A stretch of DNA of 64,000 nt from Legionella sp. PC997 (lineage in GTDB: Bacteria; Pseudomonadota; Gammaproteobacteria; Legionellales; Legionellaceae): the NCBI RefSeq assembly GCF_014109825.1, contig NZ_CP059576.1:2134001-2198000 (forward strand). Direction: 5' to 3'. Below are positions 31,466-41,458 of this stretch, one piece after another. Each line of letters opens with the position of its first letter. The first letter of the stretch is position 1. The translations under genes and the position numbers were made by a program. The notes beneath the pieces are model-generated. The model was given only the letters and a program-made list of their open reading frames with translations. It was not told where the DNA came from and did no database searches.

Positions 31466-32032
31466 TTAACGTGGTGCCGTACCAGGAACCATACCTACCC
31501 GTGGCCTAAAGACATAAATTGTTATAGGCTCACTTTTATCAAGCACATTTCCCTCAGCATCGATAACTTGCACTGCCAAAGTATGAGAGCCCCTATACAT
31601 CCCTTTTATTTCAAAGACAAGATTAGTTTGCGGTTCTCCCAGAGCAACATTATCGTAAAGCAGTTGTATTTTATCCCCAGGAAGCAAATCAGGCTCTATT
31701 TGCGCGGTCACCATAACAAAACCTTGATTATTACGAATCGTTGCACCAGGTGCAGGTTCAGCAATAGCGATTTCGGTATAAGAATGCTTTAGCTTGACGG
31801 TATCGGAGTTCTCTTCTGGTTGTGGTTCTTGTCCTGGAGTTTGAGAAGTTGAAGGTGTTGGTGATGAAAAACTTTGTGAATCAGGAATAGTCACAATTTC
31901 AGCTCCCTCATGAGGAGTATCACTGAAATGAACATTGCCTTGACTATCAGTCCATCTGTAAATTTGCGCAGCATAAGATGCGCAAATTAACATTATCAAT
32001 GCGAAAGAAACAAAAAATTTGCTCATCACCAT
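31466..32032 (-). CDS. DUF4124 domain periplasmic protein
   Basis: A 188-residue exported protein. The signal peptide ends near CASYAAQ, followed by the DUF4124 core IYRWTDSQGNVHFSDTPH, a Pro/Ser/Gln-rich linker (about 50-80) and a C-terminal beta-sandwich-like region. It lies 5 bp downstream of glnA, a pairing common in gammaproteobacteria. Function is unknown. The first ATG is used, but an ATG two codons later with better spacing to AGGA is also possible. Confidence 0.85.
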   Translation of the reverse strand: MVMSKFFVSFALIMLICASYAAQIYRWTDSQGNVHFSDTPHEGAEIVTIPDSQSFSSPTPSTSQTPGQEPQPEENSDTVKLKHSYTEIAIAEPAPGATIRNNQGFVMVTAQIEPDLLPGDKIQLLYDNVALGEPQTNLVFEIKGMYRGSHTLAVQVIDAEGNVLDKSEPITIYVFRPRVGMVPGTAPR

Positions 32033-32037
32033 TATTC

Positions 32038-33447
32038 CTAGAGACTGTAATATAACTCAAACTCATATGGATGCGTCAGACTTCTTATTTTGCTTATTTC
32101 TTCTTCCTTCATACGGATGTAATTATTAATGAAATCCTGAGTAAATACATCACCCTGTAATAAGAAATCGTGATCCATCTGGAGATTTTCCATAGCTTGT
32201 TCCAAAGAAGCACAAACTGTAGGTACGTCCACAAGTTCTTCTGGAGGTAAATCATAGAGATCTTTATCCATAGCTTGACCGGGATGAATTTTTCTTTGGA
32301 TACCATCCAATCCTGCCATCATCATAGCAGCGAATGCAAGATATGGATTTGCTGTAGGATCAGGAAAGCGTACTTCAATACGACGGGCTTTAGGATTATT
32401 CACATGAGGGATACGAATCGCTGCAGAGCGGTTTCTTGCTGAATATGCCAACAGAACTGGAGCTTCAAAACCAGGAACTAAGCGTTTGTAACTGTTGGTT
32501 GATGGGTTAGTAAACGCGTTCAAAGCCCGAGCATGCTTGATTATTCCACCTATATAATAAAGTGCTGTTTCTGAAAGACCACCGTATTGATCACCAGAAA
32601 ACAGGTTCACCCCATCTTTCACTAATGATTGGTGGCAATGCATACCACTACCATTATCACCAACTAAAGGCTTGGGCATAAATGTAGCCGTTTTCCCGTA
32701 ATTGTGTGCTACGTTGTGAACTACATATTTTAAAATCTGTAATTCATCGGCTTTCTTGGTTAAGGTATTAAATCGGGTAGCAATTTCACATTGGTTCGCT
32801 GTAGCTACCTCATGATGATGCGCTTCAACAACAATTCCTAATGATTCAAGAGTCAAACTCATTGCAGAACGCAGATCATGTGAAGAATCTACGGGTGGAA
32901 CTGGAAAATAACCGCCTTTTATCGCTGGGCGATGTCCTATATTACCCCCCTCTAACTCTTTTCCTGAATACCATTGGGCTTCTTCTGAGTCGATTTTATA
33001 AAAAGAGCCGCCAATGGTTGTTTCCCATTGTACACTGTCAAAAACAAAAAATTCGGGTTCGGGTCCAAAAAGAGCTGTATCAGCAATACCAGTGGATTGC
33101 AAATAAGCTTCGGCACGTAAAGCTAATGATCGAGGACAACGTTCATATCCCATCATTGTTTTTGGATCAACTACATTGCATCGAATAAATAAGGTGTTGT
33201 CTTGGAAGAACGGATCAGGTTTGATTGTTTGCAAATCGGGCATTAAAGCCAAGTCGGATTGGTGAATTTTCTGCCAACCTTTGAATGAAGATCCATCAAT
33301 CATTTTTCCGTTCTCAACAAAGTCATTATCAACTGCTGAAATCGGCATTGTTATATGCTGTTCTTTACCCCGTATATCGGTAAATCGCAGGTCTATTAAT
33401 TTGGCATCATGTTCCTTAATTGCCTCTAGTACTGTATTTTTGCTCAT
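32038..33447 (-). CDS. glnA: Glutamine synthetase, type I
   Basis: ATP-dependent amidation of glutamate and the main ammonia-assimilation step. It has 469 residues, with the glutamate-binding loop [10 protein letters not shown], the ATP region [11 protein letters not shown] and the adenylylation tyrosine in [10 protein letters not shown], so it should be controlled by GlnE. The upstream 99 bp are shared with divergent lspF, and I see no convincing sigma-54 promoter there. Confidence 0.97.
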   Translation of the reverse strand: MSKNTVLEAIKEHDAKLIDLRFTDIRGKEQHITMPISAVDNDFVENGKMIDGSSFKGWQKIHQSDLALMPDLQTIKPDPFFQDNTLFIRCNVVDPKTMMGYERCPRSLALRAEAYLQSTGIADTALFGPEPEFFVFDSVQWETTIGGSFYKIDSEEAQWYSGKELEGGNIGHRPAIKGGYFPVPPVDSSHDLRSAMSLTLESLGIVVEAHHHEVATANQCEIATRFNTLTKKADELQILKYVVHNVAHNYGKTATFMPKPLVGDNGSGMHCHQSLVKDGVNLFSGDQYGGLSETALYYIGGIIKHARALNAFTNPSTNSYKRLVPGFEAPVLLAYSARNRSAAIRIPHVNNPKARRIEVRFPDPTANPYLAFAAMMMAGLDGIQRKIHPGQAMDKDLYDLPPEELVDVPTVCASLEQAMENLQMDHDFLLQGDVFTQDFINNYIRMKEEEISKIRSLTHPYEFELYYSL

Positions 33448-33546
33448 TATTACTCTCCAGGATAGTCTGGTTGTATAGTGTACCTTAAGTGACTTATTAA
33501 ACCCAATAGATTAAACTCTATGTTTTAACATAAACCATAAAAAAGT

Positions 33547-34749
33547 ATGGGTGCTTACCAATATCAGGCGCTTCAAAAAAATGGCAACACGGCAAAAGGA
33601 GTGCTCGAAGCAGATTCTGAGCGTCATGCACGCCAATTGCTTCGTGATCAAGGATTAATTCCTACTCAAATTCGGGTATTGACTCAGCAACGCTCAGGTA
33701 CTCAAACTAAAAGCAAAATTTCTGCAGCCGATCTCGCTCTGTTTACCCGTCAATTGGCAACATTGCTAGCTGCCGGTATCCCCGTTGAGGAATCATTGCG
33801 TGGAGTGAGTGAGCAAACAGAAAAAGATAAAGTTAGGGAACTAATTATAGGAGTGCGAGCCAAAGTGCTTGAAGGTTATGGATTAGCACAGGCAATGACC
33901 CAATTTCCCCATGCCTTTCCGGAGTTATATCGTTCAACTGTTGGTTCCGGTGAACAAACCGGACACCTTGATGTAGTTTTAGAAAAACTAGCAGACTATA
34001 CTGAAAATCAACAACAAACGAAGCAAAAAGTACAGCAAGCATTGATTTATCCGCTTATTATGATACTCGTTTCCATTGCTATTATTTGTTTTTTACTCAG
34101 TTTTGTAGTACCCAAAATCATTGAAGTGTTCACAAGCGGTGGACAAACCCTTCCTGAAATGACCGTATTATTAATTAATATAAGTCACTTTATTAGAGAT
34201 TATGGCCTTTACACTTTGATTGCTCTTATTTTTATATTCATTGCCTTTAAAAAAAGTCTCGCTAATGAAAAAATTAAAACAGCTTGGCATCGTCTATTGT
34301 TGAGGCTGCCTATAGTGTCTTATTTAGTAAAAACAGTTAATGTTTCGCGTTATATACATACTTTTGGTATACTTTTCGCTGCAGGAGTGAGTGTTTTAGA
34401 AACCATGCGTGTTGCAGCAAGTCTAGTGACCAATGTGGTTATGCGACAAGCTTTTGATACTGCTGCTGTAAAAGTTAGAGAAGGATGTGGTATTAACGAA
34501 GCATTAAAAGAAACGAGTTACATTAGTCCCATGGCAATCCATTTAATTGCTAGCGGTGAGAAAAGTGGCCAATTGTCAAATATGATGGAGCGCGCAGCTG
34601 TTCATCTTGATAATGAAGTCAAACGGTTGATTGATACGTCATTAACGTTATTGGAACCAATGGTGATTCTTTTGATGGGTGCAATCGTTTTATTTATTGT
34701 TTTAGCTACCTTATTACCTATTTTTTCAATGGAGCAGTTGATTACTTAA
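33547..34749 (+). CDS. lspF: Type II secretion inner-membrane protein GspF
   Basis: Polytopic platform protein of the type II secretion system, 400 residues. Two T2SSF domains each end in TM helices (about 170-195, 220-240 and 370-395). The N-terminal GAYQYQALQKNGNTAKGVLEAD and LFTRQLATLLAAGIPVEESL are typical. It is first in the lspFGHIJK operon and divergent from glnA. The lspDE, lspLM and pilD genes are not in this window. Confidence 0.95.
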   Translation: MGAYQYQALQKNGNTAKGVLEADSERHARQLLRDQGLIPTQIRVLTQQRSGTQTKSKISAADLALFTRQLATLLAAGIPVEESLRGVSEQTEKDKVRELIIGVRAKVLEGYGLAQAMTQFPHAFPELYRSTVGSGEQTGHLDVVLEKLADYTENQQQTKQKVQQALIYPLIMILVSIAIICFLLSFVVPKIIEVFTSGGQTLPEMTVLLINISHFIRDYGLYTLIALIFIFIAFKKSLANEKIKTAWHRLLLRLPIVSYLVKTVNVSRYIHTFGILFAAGVSVLETMRVAASLVTNVVMRQAFDTAAVKVREGCGINEALKETSYISPMAIHLIASGEKSGQLSNMMERAAVHLDNEVKRLIDTSLTLLEPMVILLMGAIVLFIVLATLLPIFSMEQLIT

Positions 34750-34826
34750 ATTTTAATACTTGTAGTCGGGTGAGGCATCAAATGATACGCTTGATTCATC
34801 CAATCTACGTTTAAGTCGGAGTAAAA

Positions 34827-35252
34827 ATGAATAGACAAAAAGGATTCTCATTAATTGAAATTATGGTAGTGGTTGTAATATTAGGTATTCTCGCATCTAT
34901 AGTCGTACCTAAAATTATGGGACGCCCTGATGAGGCAAGAAGAGTCAAAGCCAAACAAGATGTGCTTGCCATACAGAATGCTTTGGATTTATATAAATTG
35001 GATAACGGTAATTATCCTACCACCGATCAAGGTTTGCTGGCCCTTGTTGAAAAACCCTCCTCTAACCCGGTACCCAATAATTGGAAACAATATCTTAAGT
35101 CACTTCCTAAAGATCCATGGGGAAGAGATTATCTTTATTTAAATCCTGGACAACATGGCGATGTCGATATATTCACCTATGGTGCAGAAGGACAACCTGG
35201 AGGTACAGGTATAAATGCCGAGATTGGTAATTGGGATGAACCAAAGCAATAA
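34827..35252 (+). CDS. lspG: Type II secretion major pseudopilin GspG
   Basis: Major pseudopilin of 141 residues. The prepilin peptidase site is KG|FSLIEIMVVVVILGILASIVVP with Glu at mature +5. The C-terminal region has DPWGRDYLY and the calcium-site segment near GAEGQPGGTGINAEIGNW. It lies 77 bp after lspF, and its 3' end overlaps the longest lspH frame. Confidence 0.97.
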   Translation: MNRQKGFSLIEIMVVVVILGILASIVVPKIMGRPDEARRVKAKQDVLAIQNALDLYKLDNGNYPTTDQGLLALVEKPSSNPVPNNWKQYLKSLPKDPWGRDYLYLNPGQHGDVDIFTYGAEGQPGGTGINAEIGNWDEPKQ

Positions 35253-35298
35253 ATATTTTTGGGACACTGCTATAGAGAGTGAAGTAGGAAAGGATACA

Positions 35299-35853
35299 GT
35301 GCATGGAACCGCTAGGTACACTCACGTACAAGGGGTTTCATCAAAATATTTCCCCTCTGCAGTTTCCAGGAAATTGAATCATGGTTTTACTTTGATTGAA
35401 ATCTTGATTGTTTTGGTGATTATAGGCATTACCTTCGGTTTTGCCTTAATTGCGTTTGGTGACTTTGGTGAAAGTCGACGTCTCTTGTTTTCAGCCGAAC
35501 AACTCGTGAACACCCTTCGTTTGGCCCAGCAAAAGGCTATTTTAGAAACCAGCACGCTGGGTCTACGTATTGATAATACAGGTTATCAAATACTTCAATT
35601 ACACAATAACGCTCAATGGAAGCCAATTTCCGATAAAGGAGTGTTTAAAATGACTTACTTTCCCAACGACACCCATATTACTTTGAAAACACTTAATTCA
35701 ACCCCGGTAGGAACCCCTTCCATTATTATTTTTGCCTCGGGGGATCTTACTCCTTTTACATTAAATTTTGGCAGCAAAAAGGACAATAATTTAGCTATGC
35801 TTATTGGTAAACGAAATGGGGATTTAACTCTCAATGTGGTACATACTAAATGA
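35299..35853 (+). CDS. lspH: Type II secretion minor pseudopilin GspH
   Basis: Minor pseudopilin with processing site NHG|FTLIEILIVLVIIGITFG. The start is uncertain. The longest frame begins at 35215 inside lspG and would give a leader of about 58 residues, far beyond the norm. The GTG at 35299 follows AGGAAAGGA and gives a 29-residue leader. A TTG at 35374 would give the minimal leader MNHG but has a poorly spaced SD. The GTG is listed here. It is followed by lspI with a 4-bp overlap. Confidence 0.85.
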   Translation: MHGTARYTHVQGVSSKYFPSAVSRKLNHGFTLIEILIVLVIIGITFGFALIAFGDFGESRRLLFSAEQLVNTLRLAQQKAILETSTLGLRIDNTGYQILQLHNNAQWKPISDKGVFKMTYFPNDTHITLKTLNSTPVGTPSIIIFASGDLTPFTLNFGSKKDNNLAMLIGKRNGDLTLNVVHTK

Positions 35854-36224
35854 GTACCTATCATCACAAATCAGGATTTACGCTCATTGAGGTATTATTA
35901 GCACTTTCTATAATCGCTATTGCCTTAACCGCTTTACTTAAAGCAATATCCCAAAATGTCGAAACCACACGCCGGGTAAAGGAGAAATCAGTAAGTCATT
36001 GGGTTGCTATGCAAGGGGTGACCATGATTCAGCTTAATTTATTACAGCTCAATCAAAGTCAAGAAACAACCCAAGATACCACCATGTTGAATGAACATTG
36101 GTACTGGAGAGCAAAAGTTAGTTCTACACCTCTAAGAAATATTCAAAAAATAGTTATTTCAGTCAGTACGGAAAAATCAGGTCCATTTAGAGAGGAACTG
36201 CAAGCATTTAGGTTTGTACCATGA
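35850..36224 (+). CDS. lspI: Type II secretion minor pseudopilin GspI
   Basis: Minor pseudopilin of 124 residues with leader and cleavage site KSG|FTLIEVLLALSIIAIALTALL, followed by the short GspI globular domain (SHWVAMQG, YWRAKV). It overlaps lspH and lspJ by 4 bp each. GspI nucleates the pseudopilus tip with GspJ and GspK. Confidence 0.95.
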   Translation: MSTYHHKSGFTLIEVLLALSIIAIALTALLKAISQNVETTRRVKEKSVSHWVAMQGVTMIQLNLLQLNQSQETTQDTTMLNEHWYWRAKVSSTPLRNIQKIVISVSTEKSGPFREELQAFRFVP

Positions 36225-36856
36225 AAAAAAACATAACCTCCAAAAAAATTAATGGTTTTACTCTGATTGAAATTTTAATTGCGCTTGCGGTATTCGCCAT
36301 TCTTGCAACAATCACTTCATCCGTATTATATAACGCATTCACTATACGTTCTCGAGTGAATGCCCAAAGTGAACGCCTCAACGAGTTACAACTTGCATTA
36401 AGTCTCATTCAACAGGATACCCTCCAAGCTGTAGAACGTCCTATTCGTAGTAATGAGATGCGATTATTACCCGCATTAATAGGGCAAAAAAATTATCTTG
36501 AATTCACACGTGACGGTAATGTAAATCCTGGCAGCCTTGAAAAACGCAGTACTTTAAAGCGAGTGGCTTATCTCTGTCAGCAAGGAACACTGATTCGTAG
36601 AACTTGGAATAGTCTTGATATAATTGATCAGAAAATTTATGAAGATAAACTCTTATTAAAACATCTCATTAATTGTCATTTTGGTTACTTAAATCAAGAT
36701 GTACAAATACTTCCTGAATGGAGAGAACAAGCAGTAAGCTTAAATCAGCGTAAAGAGCCTTTTCCTAAAGCAGTGCAAGTTAATTTGACTTTTCGGGATC
36801 AGGGGGAAATAAATTTACTTTTTATATTACCGGGTGCACTTTATGCTTCAAGTTAA
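36221..36856 (+). CDS. lspJ: Type II secretion minor pseudopilin GspJ
   Basis: Minor pseudopilin of 211 residues. The processing site is NG|FTLIEILIALAVFAILATITSSVLY, then the GspJ domain with ERLNELQLALSLIQQD and FTRDG. It overlaps lspI (4 bp) and lspK (14 bp), so the tip complex genes are translationally coupled. Confidence 0.95.
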   Translation: MKKNITSKKINGFTLIEILIALAVFAILATITSSVLYNAFTIRSRVNAQSERLNELQLALSLIQQDTLQAVERPIRSNEMRLLPALIGQKNYLEFTRDGNVNPGSLEKRSTLKRVAYLCQQGTLIRRTWNSLDIIDQKIYEDKLLLKHLINCHFGYLNQDVQILPEWREQAVSLNQRKEPFPKAVQVNLTFRDQGEINLLFILPGALYASS

Positions 36857-37784
36857 AACCTTAAAAGGAAGCGCCTTACTCACCGCGCTTTTCATTATGA
36901 CCTTGGTAGCAATTGTAGCCACTGCTATGAGTACTAAGGTTCAATTAGATATTTATCGTACTCGTCTTATCATTATTCACGATAGAGTCTATCTTGCTTC
37001 ACAAGCAGTTGCTTTCTGGGCACTTGGAGAGTTAAGTAATAAAAAAAATAATTTTACCAAAGCAAATGCTCAAGGAGTGGTAAGTTTCTTCCCACCTACT
37101 ATGGAACATATTGACAGCACAGTCACTCTAAAAGGTGCCCTTTACGATTTACAATCTCAATATAATATTAATAATTTGGAAAACAGAAAATCAATGCTAG
37201 GATTTGTAAATCTCATGAATGCAGCCGTACCGCAAGATGCGGAAGCGGAGAAGGTTAAGTTAACCCTTGCAATTACAGATTGGCTTTCTTCTTATGATCT
37301 CGCACGCGGTAAGGATAACTACCTATCTTATTATATGAGTCAGAAACCGCCCTATTATCCAAGTCACCAACTCATGAGTAGCAAATCAGAACTACGTTTA
37401 GTCAAAGATGTGAACGCATCGCTTTATTCAACTCTGGAACCTTTAATTACTGCATTGCCTGAATCCACACCCATCAATATTAATACGGCTCCCATAAAAG
37501 TCCTCAAATCGCTCAGTAGTACAACCAAGGAAACTCAACTTAATGAATTAATTAAAGCGAGAAAAGAAAACGGTATAAAAGATCTGAGCAAAATTTCTGA
37601 GATACTCAAAAAACTAAATATAGCGAATGATCAAATTACCTTAGAGAGTAGTTATTTTCTCAGCGTTGCTTCAGCAACGAGCGAAAACCTCAATCTAACT
37701 GTATATACTTTATTGAAACGGAGTCGTGATAAAAATGGAAAAATATCAGTCAACATCCTCAGAGAAAGCTTTAATGTTTTTTAA
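36843..37784 (+). CDS. lspK: Type II secretion minor pseudopilin GspK
   Basis: Tip pseudopilin of 313 residues. The N-terminal helix GSALLTALFIMTLVAIVATAM lacks Glu5, as usual for GspK. The large domain holds DLQSQYNINNL and the helix-hairpin-helix-like NINTAPIKVLKSLS. The ATG at 36843 is preferred to a GTG 9 bp earlier. It is last in the operon, and the convergent Sel1 gene lies 17 bp away. Confidence 0.93.
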   Translation: MLQVKTLKGSALLTALFIMTLVAIVATAMSTKVQLDIYRTRLIIIHDRVYLASQAVAFWALGELSNKKNNFTKANAQGVVSFFPPTMEHIDSTVTLKGALYDLQSQYNINNLENRKSMLGFVNLMNAAVPQDAEAEKVKLTLAITDWLSSYDLARGKDNYLSYYMSQKPPYYPSHQLMSSKSELRLVKDVNASLYSTLEPLITALPESTPININTAPIKVLKSLSSTTKETQLNELIKARKENGIKDLSKISEILKKLNIANDQITLESSYFLSVASATSENLNLTVYTLLKRSRDKNGKISVNILRESFNVF

Positions 37785-37801
37785 TTTAAAGCATCTACGA
37801 G

Positions 37802-38935
37802 TTACTCTTCTTTTTTAGTCGGTTGAATGGTGTTCTGATGAAGTATTTCGTCAGCTAACTCATTACCTGCTTTAATATCCGATTCAGAAAGCTTATTTTT
37901 TAGTAGCTTAAGTTCTCGAATTGCTTCTTCATTTTTATTTTTCGCAGCAATCTTAAACAAAGCATATGCTTTGATCCAATCTTTATCTACCCCCAACCCG
38001 GCAAGATACATATAACCCAATTTGGACTGGCCAACCGGGTTCCCTTGAACTGCAGATTTTGTAAACCAGTACACCGCCTGTTGATAATCTCGAGGGATAC
38101 CGGTGCCTGTAAGAAGTAATTGACCTATTTCAGCTTGCGCTTCAGATTGACCGCTTTGAGCAGCTGCCTGATACCAATAAGCTGCTTTTTCTGGGTTTGC
38201 CTCCACTCCATATCCTTTAAGGTAATAATAAGCCAAATAGGTTTGTGCTTTTACATGACCTTGATTTGCTGCTTGAGAAAACCAATAAAATGCCAATTTA
38301 TCATCTTGAGCAACACCTTCTTGCTGCCCGGTATATAATAGACCCAAACTGTATTCAGCCCTCACATCGCCTTGATTGGCTGCCTGCTGATACCAGTAAA
38401 ATGCCTTATTAACATCTTTTTTTGTACCTTCTCCCATAATGTAATCGTATGCGAGATTCACTTGTGCCTTGCTGTATCCTTGTTTTGCAGATTTTTCAAA
38501 CCATTCAAATGCAGTTTTTTTATTAGCAGGAACACCATCACCAGATACATACATTAGTCCAATATTTCTTTGAGCAATTGCATTACCTTGATTTGCTGAT
38601 TTCATGTACCACTTAAACGCTTCAGAAAAGTTCTGTTTTACTCCTTGCCCTAAATCATACATAAAACCCAAACTGAGTTGGGCTAAGGGATTATTTTTTT
38701 CGGCTGATTTTTGATACCAATTTAATGCTTGTGTATAATTTTTAGCAACACCTTCTCCGTATTGGAACATTCGGCCAAGTAAATACATTGCCTCAACATT
38801 TCCCTCTCGAGCGGATTGCATTAAATAAGGGTAAGCAGTACTATAATCTCCATTTTGATATGCAGCGAAACCAACAATTTCATCTGCAAATGCAGTATTC
38901 ATTACCAGCAATGCTGCTAAAATCACCCTGCGCAT
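37802..38935 (-). CDS. Sel1-repeat (SLR) protein, exported
   Basis: A 377-residue protein with a signal peptide (RRVILAALLVMNTAFADE) and about eight 36-residue Sel1-like repeats, each with the A..LG.MY..G.GV..D...A..W..KAA.QG pattern. Exported SLR proteins of Legionella (LpnE, EnhC and relatives) take part in host-cell entry and vacuole trafficking (family knowledge). The repeats are too generic to assign orthology. It is immediately convergent with lspK. Confidence 0.88.
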   Translation of the reverse strand: MRRVILAALLVMNTAFADEIVGFAAYQNGDYSTAYPYLMQSAREGNVEAMYLLGRMFQYGEGVAKNYTQALNWYQKSAEKNNPLAQLSLGFMYDLGQGVKQNFSEAFKWYMKSANQGNAIAQRNIGLMYVSGDGVPANKKTAFEWFEKSAKQGYSKAQVNLAYDYIMGEGTKKDVNKAFYWYQQAANQGDVRAEYSLGLLYTGQQEGVAQDDKLAFYWFSQAANQGHVKAQTYLAYYYLKGYGVEANPEKAAYWYQAAAQSGQSEAQAEIGQLLLTGTGIPRDYQQAVYWFTKSAVQGNPVGQSKLGYMYLAGLGVDKDWIKAYALFKIAAKNKNEEAIRELKLLKNKLSESDIKAGNELADEILHQNTIQPTKKEE

Positions 38936-39199
38936 GCGGACTCCAATTCAGTCTTCTTATCTAAAGCGTAGAATAAAGAATCAACAAAGCAAGTGCGCTG
39001 AAAAAATTAGAGATAGTATGTTCTTTGAATATTATCTAAAAAATCGAAAAATACGTAATATTTACTTGAATTTTTATTCGTCATTTTCCCATCTTATGGT
39101 AAGTTTTGAATGTGGACTTTATTCTGCAGCCGGGATTTCTGGTATCAATAGATTTAGCCTTAAAGTAATCCCTGCAACGATGCAGGGACTCTTATTTTT

Positions 39200-40558
39200 T
39201 TACTTGCCAGCAACCATCATTTTTTCAATGAGAACTGAGCCACATCGTGTCGCGATATTTGGATTAATATCATTACCTACCGCAAGAATGGATTTAAATA
39301 TATCTTTTAAATTACCAGCAATCGTAATTTCATCAACTGGATATTGAATTACGCCATCCTCCACCCAATAGCCACCGGCCCCCCGAGAATAATCACCTGT
39401 AACAATATTTATTCCTTGGCCCATCAATTCAGTGACCAATAATCCGGTCCCCATTATTTTTAATAAGTCAGCAAGATCACCTGCCGTAGGATCAATTGTT
39501 AAATTATGGACTCCATCGGCATTTCCAGTTGTTTTTAATCCCATTCTACGCGCAGAATAACTGCCTAAGACATATTGCATCACACGACCTTTTTCAACAA
39601 TTAGATTAGGACGCGTTGGGACCCCTTCGCTGTCAAATGCTGAACTTCCTAACGCACCTTTCAAATGAGGCTGTTCATAAATACGAATAAACTCAGGAAA
39701 AATTTGTTCTCCTATGGAATCCAACAAAAAAGTATTCTTTCTGTAAAGATTTGAACCACTAATTGCATTGATAAATGTTGAGAATAAGCCACTGGAAATT
39801 CGGGATGAAAAAATAACTGGAATGGCTTGTGTTGTAATCTGTTGCGCCCCTAAACGATTTACAGCGCGATCTACAGCATTCTTAGCAATTACATGGAAAT
39901 CAATCAAATCCTTTGGATTACGGACAGTAGTGTAGTCGTAGTCGCGTTGCATCTCCTCGCCATCCTTCGCGATTAAAGAGCAACTTAAACTGTGGCGTGT
40001 ACTGTGAATAAATCCGGATCCACCCGATGTATTAGCAAAACCATGGTGCGATTCATAAGAAGATACATTCACCCCATCTGAATTAGCTATTCGCTTATCC
40101 AGCGATAAAGCATAATGTTCACACTTTAAAGCCATATCAATTGCTTGTTGCGGACTCACATCCCAAGGATGAAACAAATCAAGCTCGGGATGATTTTTGG
40201 TCATTAACTCTTTATCTGCCAATCCGAAGCATGGATCTTCTGCGCTTACTCTTGCGATATCACAGGCCGCTTTAACCATCGCCTCCAAAGCAGCAGGCGA
40301 CGTATCTGTACTACTTGCCCCACCTTTGCGTTGACCTATATATACAGTCAACCCCACCCCTTTATCTTCACTAAATGCAACGGTTTCAACTTCTCCCATG
40401 CGCACATCAACTGAGAAGCCTTTGTCATTATTCACTGCGACCATCGCATCGGTGGCACCTTCTTTTCTTGCAAGCTCAAGCACATCATTCATCAAACGAG
40501 TTAAATCTATTGTTGACTTATGTACTTCACTATTGTTATGTTGCGTTTTAATTTGCAT
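39200..40558 (-). CDS. pmbA: Metalloprotease PmbA/TldE
   Basis: Partner of TldD in the U62 peptidase family, involved in peptide maturation and CcdA degradation. The 452 residues include GVGLTVYIGQRKGGASSTDTS near residues 68-87, the central SSRISSGLFSTFINAISG and the C-terminal GDYSRGAGGYWVEDG and ITIAGNLKDIF, which are diagnostic. tldD is not adjacent. It is divergent from the phosphodiester glycosidase gene (45 bp). Confidence 0.95.
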   Translation of the reverse strand: MQIKTQHNNSEVHKSTIDLTRLMNDVLELARKEGATDAMVAVNNDKGFSVDVRMGEVETVAFSEDKGVGLTVYIGQRKGGASSTDTSPAALEAMVKAACDIARVSAEDPCFGLADKELMTKNHPELDLFHPWDVSPQQAIDMALKCEHYALSLDKRIANSDGVNVSSYESHHGFANTSGGSGFIHSTRHSLSCSLIAKDGEEMQRDYDYTTVRNPKDLIDFHVIAKNAVDRAVNRLGAQQITTQAIPVIFSSRISSGLFSTFINAISGSNLYRKNTFLLDSIGEQIFPEFIRIYEQPHLKGALGSSAFDSEGVPTRPNLIVEKGRVMQYVLGSYSARRMGLKTTGNADGVHNLTIDPTAGDLADLLKIMGTGLLVTELMGQGINIVTGDYSRGAGGYWVEDGVIQYPVDEITIAGNLKDIFKSILAVGNDINPNIATRCGSVLIEKMMVAGK

Positions 40559-40603
40559 AAGAGATTCCGTGGTGTTGAATGATGTACATAAGGATACAAT
40601 AAC

Positions 40604-41380
40604 ATGTCTTCACAAACCAATGTTTATCCTGCAAACAAATCATATTTGTTCCATTTATTATTTGTTTTTTACTTCATATTTGCCCCCCTCCATTCTTATG
40701 CTGAGGGTTATTGGCGAACATTAAGCCCTGGTATTGAATATCAAGATCTTGCCGGAGGAATACTTTCCCCCTGGGCGCATATTTATACTTTCCGTATCGA
40801 CCTCAATAAAAATAAACTGGCGCTGATCAGTGCAAAAAGATTATCTCTAAAAAACGCCTCTGCCGATCAATTTGCTGAGCGCAGCAAAGCCCTATTAAGT
40901 ATTAATGGAGGTTTTTTTGATCATGAGTTTAATCCTCTTGGACTAAGAATTAATAATAAAAAAGTGATTAATCCTTTAAAACGTATTAGTTGGTGGGGAG
41001 TTTTTTACATAAAAAATAATAAAGCCTATATTTCAAGCCTTAAACGTTTTAACCAGGACAGTGACATTGATTTTGCTATTCAAAGCGGCCCTCGGCTATT
41101 AATTAAGCAGAAAATACCCTCTTTAAAACCCGGTATTGCTGACCGATCTGCTCTGGGAATTACGGCTGATGGAAAAGTAATTATTCTTGTATCAACCAAT
41201 GCGGCAATGACAACCAATAAACTTGCGCACCTCCTCAGATCGCCACCCTTATCCTGCATTGATGCAATCAATTTGGATGGAGGAAGCTCAAGTCAACTGT
41301 ATTCGCATATTGGTTCCTTTCTGCTAAATGTTCATGGATTTTCCAATGTCAGTGATGCGGTTGTCGTGAAAAAAAGATAG
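40604..41380 (+). CDS. Phosphodiester glycosidase family protein (NAGPA domain)
   Basis: A 258-residue exported protein. A hydrophobic N-terminal segment (about 14-30) precedes a NAGPA/DUF2233 domain recognised by SINGGFFDHEFNPLGL, AIQSGPRLL, RSALGITADG and the C-terminal INLDGGSSSQL. The family hydrolyses phosphodiester-linked sugars, and some members act on cell-wall or mannose-6-phosphate-type substrates. The substrate here is unknown. Periplasmic or type-II-secreted location is plausible. Confidence 0.87.
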   Translation: MSSQTNVYPANKSYLFHLLFVFYFIFAPLHSYAEGYWRTLSPGIEYQDLAGGILSPWAHIYTFRIDLNKNKLALISAKRLSLKNASADQFAERSKALLSINGGFFDHEFNPLGLRINNKKVINPLKRISWWGVFYIKNNKAYISSLKRFNQDSDIDFAIQSGPRLLIKQKIPSLKPGIADRSALGITADGKVIILVSTNAAMTTNKLAHLLRSPPLSCIDAINLDGGSSSQLYSHIGSFLLNVHGFSNVSDAVVVKKR

Positions 41381-41458
41381 GCAAATGCTTTTAATTAGTA
41401 ATCTGAATGAAGTGAAAAGGGGGACGTGTTAATGAACTTCATAAAAACATATCCTGCC

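Noticed and set aside
33448..33546. Sigma-54 promoter for glnA
   Set aside because: I looked for a GG-N10-GC element in the glnA/lspF gap and found no convincing match.
38934..39347. Plus-strand ORF between the Sel1 gene and pmbA
   Set aside because: Its 3' part overlaps the conserved C-terminus of pmbA in antisense, and composition is not protein-like.
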